Positions 6,657 through 13,471 of a stretch of DNA of 13,471 bases are shown piece by piece; positions within the stretch are counted from its first letter, which is position 1; each line of letters starts with the position of its first letter. The notes under the pieces are model-generated. The model saw only the letters and a list, made by a program, of their open reading frames with translations. It was not told the origin of the DNA and did no database searches. The position numbers and the translations under genes were made by a program. The stretch spans positions 1 to 13,471 of the forward strand of contig CALCDN010000097.1 of NCBI GenBank assembly GCA_937900755.1. Reading direction: 5' to 3'. This DNA comes from an uncultured Acetobacter sp. (GTDB taxonomy: Bacteria > Pseudomonadota > Alphaproteobacteria > Acetobacterales > Acetobacteraceae).

Positions 6657-7726
6657 AGGCCCGCTCCACGTATGTCATCCAATGTTTCCACCCCATCCGC
6701 ACGCATGATCTGGAGCATCTCGCGCTTGAGGCGGGCGATCAGGGCCGGGCCTTCATACGCAAAGGCGGTATAGACCTGCACCAGATCAGCCCCAAGGCGG
6801 ATACGCTCCAGAATGTCCTGCCCGCTCTCTATCCCCCCGCAGGAGACCAGGGCGAGCCGACCTGCGGCAATGCTTGCGACAATGCGCAGCATTTCCGCCG
6901 AACGTGTGGCGAGCGGGCGGCCCGAAAGACCACCGGACTCGCCCTTGTGCGCGCTGCGCAACGTAGCGGGGCGGGCCAGTGTGGTGTTGTTGATGATCAA
7001 CCCCTGCACTCCCCCCTGCACCGCAGCCTCCACAATGGGAGCGATGGCGTCATTCTCCAGGTCGGGGGCCAGCTTGACCAGCAGTGGCGGGCGCTCGGGG
7101 TGGCGGGCGGCAATGGCGTCCAGAATACCCCTGAGCCTTGCCGCGTCCTGCAATCCGCGCAGCCCCGGCGTGTTGGGCGAGGACACATTGAGCACAATGT
7201 AATTCACATACGGCTTAACCCGCGCCACAAGGGCCGGGTAATCCCGCTCGGGGTCGGCCCCTGTCTTGTTGATCCCGATATTCGCACCTACGGGCACACC
7301 CGCCCCACCAGCACGCCCCGATGGCAATGGGCGGGTCAGGCGGGCAAGACGCACGGCAAACCGGTCTATCCCCTGGTTATTGAACCCCATGCGGTTGATA
7401 ACCGCCCGGTCTTCCTCCAGCCGGAACAGGCGCGGCCTGGGGTTGCCCGGCTGTGGGCGCGGGGTCACGGTCCCTGCCTCGACAAAGCCGAAACCCAGAC
7501 GGGCCAGCGGCCGCAGCACGCGGGCGTTTTTGTCAAAGCCCGCGGCAATGCCAATCGGGTTGGAAAACCGCATGCCCAATGCGCGTGTGGCAAGGGCCGG
7601 GTCATCCTCGGGGCGTTTGAAGGGGACGGAAACACCCAGCATAAGGGCGTCTATGGCGAGCTCATGCGCTTTTTCGGGGTCAAGCTTGCGCACAAACGGC
7701 AGGGAGAGGGATGCTAGCACTGACAT
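6653..7726 (-). CDS. pyrD: Dihydroorotate dehydrogenase (quinone), class 2
   Basis: PyrD oxidises dihydroorotate to orotate in pyrimidine synthesis and passes electrons to the quinone pool at the inner membrane. The 357-residue protein has the class 2 layout: an N-terminal helical extension (SLPFVRKLDPEKAHELAID) that contacts the membrane, then the FMN barrel. Visible signatures are IGIAAGFDKN at 58-67, INRMGFNNQG at 110-119, GANIGINKTG at 147-156, NVSSPNTPGLR at 180-190 with the catalytic serine probably S183, LVKLAPDL at 216-223, IINNTT at 244-249 and SCGGIESG at 295-302. I chose ATG 7726 over a GTG at 7789 because the shorter protein starts where family members do and the longer one lacks an SD. 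pyrD leads the HAD and Nudix genes; the Fur-like box lies about 85 bases upstream. Confidence 0.93.
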   Translation of the reverse strand: MSVLASLSLPFVRKLDPEKAHELAIDALMLGVSVPFKRPEDDPALATRALGMRFSNPIGIAAGFDKNARVLRPLARLGFGFVEAGTVTPRPQPGNPRPRLFRLEEDRAVINRMGFNNQGIDRFAVRLARLTRPLPSGRAGGAGVPVGANIGINKTGADPERDYPALVARVKPYVNYIVLNVSSPNTPGLRGLQDAARLRGILDAIAARHPERPPLLVKLAPDLENDAIAPIVEAAVQGGVQGLIINNTTLARPATLRSAHKGESGGLSGRPLATRSAEMLRIVASIAAGRLALVSCGGIESGQDILERIRLGADLVQVYTAFAYEGPALIARLKREMLQIMRADGVETLDDIRGAGL

Positions 7727-7810
7727 GCCTTTTGTACTGCCCCAAGCGGCCCCCCAAGGAAAGAGAAAAAAACGGCGACCCGACCACACGATCTGGCCTT
7801 AAAGTTTTAC

Positions 7811-7838
7811 TTGCAATTGAGAGTGATTCTCATTTAAT
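7811..7838 (+). promoter_or_regulatory. Candidate promoter of the Fur-box gene
   Basis: TTGCAA at 7811-7816 and TTTAAT at 7833-7838, 16 bases apart, resemble -35 and -10 elements. The Fur-like palindrome fills the spacer, the usual placement for repression by steric block. The first start codon downstream in the right frame is 7891. Confidence 0.45.
7818..7832. promoter_or_regulatory. Fur-box-like operator
   Basis: TGAGAGTGATTCTCA is a 7-1-7 inverted repeat with one mismatched pair and lines up with the Fur core TGATAATGATTATCA. AATT on the left and ATTT on the right extend the dyad. It lies in the 164-base gap between divergent pyrD (7726) and the gene at 7891, so it could act on either side; the overlapping promoter favours the plus-strand gene. 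A Fur-family regulator other than iron Fur cannot be excluded. Confidence 0.7.
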
Positions 7839-7865
7839 GATCCTCCATGACCGATAGCAAGGGAG

Positions 7866-7880
7866 GGAGGCCCAGCCTCC
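7866..7880 (+). promoter_or_regulatory. Leader hairpin holding the only SD-like sequence
   Basis: GGAGGC-cca-GCCTCC forms a 6-bp stem with a 3-base loop in the mRNA leader. The only SD-like sequence (GGAGG) is on its left arm and is about 20 bases from ATG 7891, too far for normal use. Confidence 0.4.
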
Positions 7881-7890
7881 AGATCACGCC

Positions 7891-8490
7891 ATGCAGCCCA
7901 CACCCGTCTACCTTACCGACCTGGCCGCCAGCGAACGGCTGACCCTATGGACCATTCGCCGCCTTGCAGGCGCGCAACCACCCTGCGGCGCAGCGCCCAG
8001 CGCCTCGGGCAGCCTGTTCCTGCCATGCTTCCGCCAGGAGTTCATGGCTGTCTCCCAGGCGTTCCAGGACGCGCTGACAGACATGGCCGCACACAAAATG
8101 CCCGCCCTGGATATTTGTGCTGGCAGCACACTGGCCGTGACCGAAACCGAGTATAACCTGCTCCTGGCCACCGAAGCGGCGCAGAATGAGCGCGAAACCG
8201 ATATGCAGGCACTCCTGAGCCCGCTGCTCCCCTTTGCGCGCCTGCGCCTGCGCATGGTGGCCGCCCTGACAACCCTGGGCGCCTGCCTTGCAGGGGCAGG
8301 CTACTGGCTTTCGCACCATGCAACGCGCCCCTTGCAGCAGCCCGTTGCCCTGGCGGGCATGCACCGCGCCGCCTACCCCGCAACCGCAGCTCTTTCAGTC
8401 GCCCGCTGGCATGACCTGGACATGAGCATGACCCACTCATGGCGCCATACCCCGCCACGCCGCAATTTTGCCCCCCACAACGCGGGCTGA
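7891..8490 (+). CDS. Hypothetical single-pass membrane protein behind a Fur-like box
   Basis: I do not recognise the family. The 199-residue protein begins with a soluble helical part: ASERLTLWTIRRLAG at 13-27, a cysteine-bearing loop, FRQEFMAVSQAFQDALTDMAAHKM at 47-70, and TLAVTETEYNLLLATEAAQNE at 80-100. One hydrophobic segment, about residues 121-140 (MVAALTTLGACLAGAGYWL), would cross the membrane; arginines just before it suggest the N-terminal part stays in the cytoplasm. The tail (141-199) is polar, with several His and Met (HDLDMSMTHSWRH). ATG 7891 is the first start after an in-frame TAG at 7855, but no SD sits close to it. Control by an iron-type box suggests a role in iron or metal supply or in redox use; that is inference from the promoter only. 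It stands alone in its direction before dinB. Confidence 0.7.
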   Translation: MQPTPVYLTDLAASERLTLWTIRRLAGAQPPCGAAPSASGSLFLPCFRQEFMAVSQAFQDALTDMAAHKMPALDICAGSTLAVTETEYNLLLATEAAQNERETDMQALLSPLLPFARLRLRMVAALTTLGACLAGAGYWLSHHATRPLQQPVALAGMHRAAYPATAALSVARWHDLDMSMTHSWRHTPPRRNFAPHNAG

Positions 8491-8611
8491 ACACACCTGA
8501 AAACACGCGCACTCACACGCCTGCCACAGGCCCTGCCACTCCATGCCCGTGGCCAGGGAACGGGCCATTATTGTAGCGCGGCAGACATGCGGATCTGACG
8601 CCGCATCAATT

Positions 8612-8626
8612 GTTCCTGTTATGTTC
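8612..8626 (+). promoter_or_regulatory. LexA (SOS) box upstream of dinB
   Basis: GTTCCTGTTATGTTC is an exact GTTC-N7-GTTC, the direct-repeat LexA operator of alphaproteobacteria. It lies 35 bases before the dinB start at 8662, so dinB should be repressed by LexA and induced by DNA damage. Confidence 0.82.
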
Positions 8627-8661
8627 CATTGTGGCGCATTTTATGCCATAGTGGGCGGGCA

Positions 8662-9741
8662 ATGCCTACGCCCATACGCCGCATTATCCATATCGACATG
8701 GATGCATTCTATGCCTCCGTCGAACAACGCGACAACCCGGCCCTCAAGGGACGGCCTGTTGCCGTGGGCCACTGCCAGGAACGTGGCGTTGTCGCCGCAG
8801 CCAGCTATGAAGCCCGCAAATTTGGCGTACGGTCCGCCATGCCCTCCCTTATTGCGCGGCGCAAATGCCCCGAACTGGTTTTTGTACCCCCCAAGTTTGA
8901 GGCCTACCGTGCGGTATCGGCCCAGATTCACGCCATTTTCGCCCGCTATACCCCGCTTATACAGCCGCTCTCCCTTGATGAAGCCTATCTGGACATCACC
9001 CACCCCCTGCTGCGCCGGGCCTCCGCCACGGCTATCGCGGAAGAAATTCGCACCAGCATTTTTGAGCAGACCGGGCTGACCGCCTCCGCTGGCGTTTCCT
9101 ACAACAAGTTTCTGGCCAAGCTGGCATCCGACCACCGCAAGCCCAATGGGCAGTTTGTTATTCCACCGGGCATGGGGGAGGATTTTGTGGCCTCCCTGCC
9201 GGTTGGCACATTCCACGGTGTCGGCCCGGCCACAGCCAGGCGCATGAATGGCCTGGGCATTTACACCGGGGCGGACCTGCGCGCCTGCGCGCTGGATATT
9301 CTCAAACACCATTTCGGCAAGGCCGCCACGTTTTACCACGGCATTGCCCGTGGCGTGGACAACAGGCCGGTGGAAGCCAACCGTCCACGCAAATCCCTTG
9401 GCAAGGAAACAACTTTTCTACAGGACCTGCACGCCGAAGTCGAACTGATGCAGGCCATGGACAAACTTGTGGCCCAGGTCTGGGCCGGGTGCCAAAAACG
9501 CGAGTTGAGCGGGCGCACGGTCACACTCAAGCTCCGCCACTCGGACTTTACGCAGCGCACCCGCAGCCAGTCCTTCCCCCATCCCATGGAAAACGAGACA
9601 GCCCTGCACGATGCCGCAGGCAGGTTGCTGACGCCCCTTTTCCCCCTTGCCAAGCCGGTACGGTTATTGGGACTATCGCTTACGGGGCTGGTCCTGCCCG
9701 GACAACCCGAGGGAAACCGGCAGCTTTCCCTGCTTCCATAG
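8662..9741 (+). CDS. dinB: DNA polymerase IV (Y family)
   Basis: DinB is an error-prone polymerase that copies past damaged bases. The 359-residue protein has the full Y-family layout: IIHIDMDAFYASVE at 8-21 with catalytic D12 and the steric-gate aromatic at Y17, the SLDEAYLDI motif at 104-112 with catalytic D106 and E107, AGVSYNKFLAKLASDHRKPNG in the palm/thumb region, the helix-hairpin-helix-like FHGVGPATARRMNGLGI, and a little-finger domain ending in QLSLLP, which fits a beta-clamp binding peptide at the very C-terminus. ATG 8662 was chosen over a TTG at 8629, which would put the leader inside the LexA-controlled promoter. The SD is weak (GTGGGCGGG). The gene is alone, with a terminator behind it. 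Confidence 0.95.
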   Translation: MPTPIRRIIHIDMDAFYASVEQRDNPALKGRPVAVGHCQERGVVAAASYEARKFGVRSAMPSLIARRKCPELVFVPPKFEAYRAVSAQIHAIFARYTPLIQPLSLDEAYLDITHPLLRRASATAIAEEIRTSIFEQTGLTASAGVSYNKFLAKLASDHRKPNGQFVIPPGMGEDFVASLPVGTFHGVGPATARRMNGLGIYTGADLRACALDILKHHFGKAATFYHGIARGVDNRPVEANRPRKSLGKETTFLQDLHAEVELMQAMDKLVAQVWAGCQKRELSGRTVTLKLRHSDFTQRTRSQSFPHPMENETALHDAAGRLLTPLFPLAKPVRLLGLSLTGLVLPGQPEGNRQLSLLP

Positions 9742-9802
9742 CCAGGGGAATTGCAACCCGTGCCTAACCCGCACCCATACCAGAAATCTCCTACTTCCTG
9801 TT

Positions 9803-9830
9803 AAAAACCATTCCCAACACATGGTTTTTT
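9803..9830 (+). terminator. Rho-independent terminator after dinB
   Basis: AAAAACCAT and ATGGTTTTT (9803-9811 and 9821-9829) form a perfect 9-bp stem with a 9-base loop, running into a T tract. It lies about 60 bases after the dinB stop. Confidence 0.65.
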
Positions 9831-9854
9831 AAAAGTTATTCCCAAGACTTCCAC

Positions 9855-9888
9855 AAAAAAAAGCGGCGGAAAGTTGTCTTTCCACCGC
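9855..9888 (-). terminator. Rho-independent terminator after the M16 peptidase gene
   Basis: On the minus strand GCGGTGGAAAG, loop ACAA, then CTTTCCGCCGC form an 11-bp stem with one mismatch, followed by eight T. It lies about 30 bases after the stop at 9920, a textbook intrinsic terminator for the oxygenase-peptidase pair. Confidence 0.88.
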
Positions 9889-9919
9889 CCACACAAACCT
9901 GCATGTTCTGTTTTGTATC

Positions 9920-12661
9920 TTACAAAGCCGGAGCAGGACCTTTGACAATGGATGCCAGGTCGTCCGGGCGTATCCACTGGCGGAAGGCGGCCTGCACATC
10001 CGCCCCCGTGGCGTTGTAATAGGCCTGCGCCCCACGGTCCGCGTTATCGAGTGGCAGACCCAATTCGCTCAGGTGCAGGTACTGGGCCGCAATCCTGTCC
10101 AAGCTGGCGCGGGCCAGTGGAATACTGCGCAAAAGCGATGCCTTGGCCAAGGCCAGTTCATCATCCGATGGTGGTGCGGACTGCATGGCCTTGATGTCAC
10201 GCACCGCAGCAGCCTGCGCCTTGCCTACCTTGTCAGGGTCTGCGCCATAGTTAACCGTGTACAGGCCACGGGTGCGACCCCACTCAAACGCACTGCCGAC
10301 TGTGTAGACATACCCGGTTTTAACACGCAGGTCGCGGTACAGACGGGAGGAGAACAGGCCACCCCCCAGTACCTCATTGCCCAACTGGAGCATGAAGTGG
10401 TCGGGCTGGGCTGCGGTCAGGCCCAGCGTTTCGGCCAGAACCACCTCATCCTGCACACTGCTCTTATCGGGCACAAGCGCATGGGACGCCTTGCTCAGCG
10501 GCACGGCTGGCAGGTCAATATCGGGGGCTGGTCCTTCGGACTTCCAGCCACCAAAGGCCTGTTCCACTGCGGCCTGCGCTCCTTCGGGCGTGACATCACC
10601 CGTGACAACAATAGTTGTCCTGTCCGGGCGCCAGGCTTTTTTGTAGTAGGCCAGCACATCATCATGCGTCACGCTCATGATGGATTGCGGCGTGGCCTCA
10701 CGCAAGGTGGGATCTTTTGGGGGAAGCACTGCCATTTTTATGGCCCGGCTGAACAGATGTTCAGGCGAGAGCAGTTCCCCCGCCTGCGCCTGAGCCGCTT
10801 GCTGGCGCACGACCTGAAAATCCTTTTCCCCAAAGGCGGGGTGCAGTTCATTATCCGCCAGAAGGGACACACCTTTTGCAAAGTCGGGTGTTAAAACCTG
10901 CAGGGAAAACGAACTCCCCGCGCTCTCCCATGCCGGAATATCATCCAGGGCCTTCTGGAAAGCCAGTCGGTCGTACTGTGTGGTGCCGTAGGAGAACAGG
11001 GCTTCGGTCACATCATTCACCCCGTCCTGCCCTGCGGGCTGCTGCAAGGAGGGGGTCTGGCGGACCTGACCACTCAGCTGAATGGTGTGGCTGACATGAG
11101 AAGGCCAGACAATGAGCCTGATCCCGTTGGACAGGGTGCTCACATACGGCTGGGGCGTGGGCTCGGGCTTGTCCAGCTTGAGCAGAGCCTTTTCAGCCCA
11201 ATCGGGGAGTTTGACGGGCTTGTCGGGGGAGGATGCAAAGGACTCCGCCCCCCCGAACCCCTTGCCCGATACCGCCTTGCCCGAGCTTTCGGGCGTAAGC
11301 ACGGCGGAAACCGCATGGGCCGGGTCCAGCAGGGTTGCCGCCAGCTTGTTAACCGCCTCAGGCGTTACCGCCTGGTAAGCCGCCACCAGGTCGCCCGGTG
11401 CGTCCAACCCCTGGAAGGCAAGGGCCGTGGACCATGTGGACGCCAGGCCACTGACCGAATTGGCCGCAAACTGCATTTGTGCGATTTCGCGCCGTTTGGC
11501 GGCTTCCACCAGATCAGCCGGAACACCGTTCTTGCGAATATTCTCCAGCACGGCCCGCATGTCCGCCATGGCTTTTGCCGCATCCCCCCCCTTGGGGAAG
11601 GCGGCAAGGGCAAGCCCGAACCCTGCCTCCTTTTTGGGGGCATATTCAAACCCGGCAAACAGCGCCTTGCCCTGTGGCACAAGGTCATACAGTGCGCCAC
11701 GCTGGCTGGCCAGCACATCGGACAGGACATCCGCCGTGGCATAATCCGCCGCCGAAGAGCCGGGCATGGGGAAGGCAAGCGTTGCAAAGCCTACGGGGTA
11801 GTCTGTTGCCAGTGTCAGTGTTTTGGCCGGGGGGGGCACGGGGGAAACCCTGTGCCGCGCGGGCAATGTCTTGCGTGGAATGGCCTCGAATGTTTCTTCA
11901 ACCAGTTGCAGGGTCGTAACCGGGTTCACATCCCCCACAATCACCAGAACGGCGTTGTTGGGTGCGTACCATTTTTCGTAAAATGCACGCAGATCAGCAG
12001 CTTTTGTTTTATCAAACGAAGGCCGCGTGCCCAGCGCATCATGCTCATACGGTGTGCCCGCGAACAAGATGGCCTGCAACTGCTCAAGATACAGATAGGC
12101 CGGGCTGGACAGATCGCGCGAGACCTCCTGCTCGATCGCGCCGCGCTCCTTGCTCCAGTCCGCTTCAGACAGGGTCAGCCCATGCATGCGCAGGGCTTCG
12201 ATCTTGAGCAGAACCGGCAGGTCCCGCGCCTGGGCGGTGTAAAAATACTGGGTTACGTCCTCGGTCGTATCCGCATTGTAGCTCCCGCCAAGACGTGTGC
12301 CCACGGCAGCAAGCTGGTCCTTGTCCAGCCCCTTGCTCCCCCGGAACATCATGTGTTCCAGCGCATGCGCCGTGCCGGGGAAACCCGCAGGTGCTTCAGC
12401 CGAACCAACCAGGTAATTGATTTCCGTTGTGACCACAGGTGCCAGCCGGTTGGGCACGATGACAACCCTCAGGCCATTGGGCAGGGTGGCCCGCACCACC
12501 TGCGCGCTGCTGAGCGAGGGGGGAACCAGGGTGGACGGCATGCCGGGGGACGGAACCTGCGCAAATGCGCCAAGAGGCGAAAGCGCGCTCCCACACAGGG
12601 CCAGACCCGCAACAAGGGCTGCAGCCCGTGCGCGACAGAGGGTGGTTTTACGAAAAATCAT
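9920..12661 (-). CDS. Periplasmic M16 (pitrilysin-type) zinc peptidase, two M16 modules
   Basis: The 913-residue protein has a Sec signal peptide (basic start, hydrophobic 14-30, likely cleavage after AFA at about 34), so it acts in the periplasm. The first module carries the inverted zinc motif H99-A-L-E102-H103, and E179 in ERGAIEQEVSRD, about 76 residues on, is the third ligand. The second module, from about residue 500, has no HxxEH (the equivalent place reads GVNDVTEALFSYGT) but keeps the R/Y substrate motif in GGGLFSSRLYRDLRVKTGYVYTVG near 800. One active and one inactive M16 half closing like a clam shell is the normal plan for this family; targets are usually short peptides. ATG 12661 has AGGA 6 bases upstream. 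It follows the oxygenase gene by 42 bases. Confidence 0.93.
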   Translation of the reverse strand: MIFRKTTLCRARAAALVAGLALCGSALSPLGAFAQVPSPGMPSTLVPPSLSSAQVVRATLPNGLRVVIVPNRLAPVVTTEINYLVGSAEAPAGFPGTAHALEHMMFRGSKGLDKDQLAAVGTRLGGSYNADTTEDVTQYFYTAQARDLPVLLKIEALRMHGLTLSEADWSKERGAIEQEVSRDLSSPAYLYLEQLQAILFAGTPYEHDALGTRPSFDKTKAADLRAFYEKWYAPNNAVLVIVGDVNPVTTLQLVEETFEAIPRKTLPARHRVSPVPPPAKTLTLATDYPVGFATLAFPMPGSSAADYATADVLSDVLASQRGALYDLVPQGKALFAGFEYAPKKEAGFGLALAAFPKGGDAAKAMADMRAVLENIRKNGVPADLVEAAKRREIAQMQFAANSVSGLASTWSTALAFQGLDAPGDLVAAYQAVTPEAVNKLAATLLDPAHAVSAVLTPESSGKAVSGKGFGGAESFASSPDKPVKLPDWAEKALLKLDKPEPTPQPYVSTLSNGIRLIVWPSHVSHTIQLSGQVRQTPSLQQPAGQDGVNDVTEALFSYGTTQYDRLAFQKALDDIPAWESAGSSFSLQVLTPDFAKGVSLLADNELHPAFGEKDFQVVRQQAAQAQAGELLSPEHLFSRAIKMAVLPPKDPTLREATPQSIMSVTHDDVLAYYKKAWRPDRTTIVVTGDVTPEGAQAAVEQAFGGWKSEGPAPDIDLPAVPLSKASHALVPDKSSVQDEVVLAETLGLTAAQPDHFMLQLGNEVLGGGLFSSRLYRDLRVKTGYVYTVGSAFEWGRTRGLYTVNYGADPDKVGKAQAAAVRDIKAMQSAPPSDDELALAKASLLRSIPLARASLDRIAAQYLHLSELGLPLDNADRGAQAYYNATGADVQAAFRQWIRPDDLASIVKGPAPAL

Positions 12662-12703
12662 GAAAAATCCTGTGTCCTGTGGAAAACAGCACGCAAAAAA
12701 CGC

Positions 12704-13363
12704 CTAATACCCCAAGGAGGGCAATGGCAATTTTTTGGCCAGTGCGGACAGCCTGTGCCGCCGCAACTCGGAGCGGGCCTTGGCGTCCTCGGCCATGTAA
12801 TTGAGCTGGATGGTATAGCGCGCGCCAACAAACTGCCTGTGGCCATGCCATGTGGTGGGACCGTTGGGGAAGATGAGCAATGTGCCATCCACAGGCTGCA
12901 CCTCCTTTACATAGTCCTCCATGTCATGCGGACCACGGAGCAGGCGCAGGCAGCCCTCCTGTTTTTCCCAGCCCGGACCCGCGGGGTTGAGGTAGAGCAG
13001 GATTGTCACGCGCTTGGCCACAGAGTCGGTATGAATCCGGCCATCCTTTTCCCGCGTGCGACCACGAATGGTCAGCATGGAAGGGGCATTGTCCAGGTCA
13101 AGGCCCAGCTTGCCTGCAATGATCGCGCGCAGTTCCGGGCCTTCCATCTCCCGCACCAGGGCCTGCACGAGGGGCGAAAGTTTAAGGGATTGCGGAGGGA
13201 ATGACCCGCCGGAACTTATGTCGGGCAGACTGGCAAACAGTCTGGGCAGATCATCCTTGCGAATAAAATGCGGCACCATAATGTGCGTATAGGGTTCCGC
13301 GCATATGGGAGCCTGCGTTAATGCCGCGTAATCGGGCCGGATGGTGGATTCTGACGTGGTCAT
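12704..13363 (-). CDS. 2-oxoglutarate/Fe(II)-dependent oxygenase
   Basis: The 219-residue cytosolic protein has the double-stranded beta-helix signature of this superfamily: H111-T-D113-S in DGRIHTDS (two iron ligands), LLYLNPAGPGWEKQEGCLRLL at about 122-142, DGTLLIFPNGPTTWHGH with H173 as the likely third iron ligand, and R182 in FVGARYTIQLNYM to bind the 2-oxoglutarate carboxylate. The substrate is unknown; members include protein prolyl/lysyl hydroxylases and small-molecule hydroxylases. The overall order resembles prolyl 4-hydroxylase-like proteins of alphaproteobacteria. ATG 13363 has only a short AGGG close by. The gene probably shares an operon with the M16 peptidase, though no direct link in function is evident. 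The promoter should lie in 13364-13471; I see no clear -35/-10 pair there. Confidence 0.88.
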   Translation of the reverse strand: MTTSESTIRPDYAALTQAPICAEPYTHIMVPHFIRKDDLPRLFASLPDISSGGSFPPQSLKLSPLVQALVREMEGPELRAIIAGKLGLDLDNAPSMLTIRGRTREKDGRIHTDSVAKRVTILLYLNPAGPGWEKQEGCLRLLRGPHDMEDYVKEVQPVDGTLLIFPNGPTTWHGHRQFVGARYTIQLNYMAEDAKARSELRRHRLSALAKKLPLPSLGY

Positions 13364-13471
13364 ACCCTGTTGTCCGCAAAAGTGAACCTGTTAACCGCTG
13401 AAACGGTAGAAGGGTTGCGCGGTATAAACAAGAGCCTGCGATTACGAGCGCCTTTTGCCGCGATCCTTGCC

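Noticed and set aside
7847..7942. A 31-codon reading frame starting ATG 7847 in the leader of the Fur-box gene
   Set aside because: It lacks an SD and has no peptide pattern suggesting a real leader peptide; it may simply be chance.
8546..8577. Possible terminator after the Fur-box gene (CCCGT/ACGGG or TGGCC/GGCCA stems, then TTATTGT)
   Set aside because: The stems are only 5 bp, compete with each other, and the T tract is broken.
11087..13204. A 705-codon open frame on the plus strand opposite the M16 and oxygenase genes
   Set aside because: It is antisense to two genes with clear catalytic motifs, spans their boundary, and its translation has no recognisable domain; long shadow frames are common in GC-rich DNA.

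Overview
This window looks like ordinary chromosomal DNA from a GC-rich alphaproteobacterium, most likely an acetic acid bacterium (Acetobacteraceae). The placement rests on inference: an alphaproteobacterial-type LexA box (GTTC-N7-GTTC) in front of dinB, the order zapA / 6S RNA / 5-formyltetrahydrofolate cyclo-ligase, an archaeal-type (DhnA) class I aldolase, and a HAD-IIA hydrolase of the TIGR01459 type. The genus cannot be fixed from the sequence alone. I see no tRNA, rRNA, CRISPR array, insertion sequence, prophage or attachment site.

Layout, left to right. (1) The end of a small secreted-type protein and a FAS1 (fasciclin) lipoprotein run on the plus strand (1-901). (2) A minus-strand operon reads from 3013 down to 964: a hypothetical protein, class I fructose-bisphosphate aldolase joined to it by an ATGA overlap, and a degenerate ThiE-like protein. 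(3) A divergent plus-strand cluster (3070-5291) holds a small helical protein, zapA (cell division), the 6S RNA, a frameshifted 5-formyltetrahydrofolate cyclo-ligase, and a YmdB-type metallophosphoesterase. (4) A minus-strand operon (7726 down to 5352) has pyrD, a HAD hydrolase coupled to it by a GTGA overlap, and a Nudix hydrolase 3 bases further on. (5) A plus-strand membrane protein of unknown function (7891-8490) lies behind a promoter that coincides with a strong Fur-box-like palindrome. (6) dinB (8662-9741) lies behind a LexA box and ends in a terminator. (7) A minus-strand pair (13363 down to 9920) encodes a 2-oxoglutarate/Fe(II) oxygenase and a periplasmic two-domain M16 peptidase, and ends in a strong rho-independent terminator. 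The last 108 bases hold no gene I can support; they are probably the promoter region of the oxygenase gene.

Most genes are housekeeping: glycolysis/gluconeogenesis (fba), pyrimidine synthesis (pyrD), folate (fcl), division (zapA), global transcription control (6S RNA), and SOS mutagenesis (dinB). I did not find a convincing new multi-gene system. The points most worth a second look are the single-base frame break in the cyclo-ligase gene, the iron-box-controlled membrane protein with its SD-containing leader hairpin, the ThiE-like protein that lacks most ThiE catalytic motifs, and the (GT)7 tract near the start of the hypothetical gene that leads the aldolase operon.
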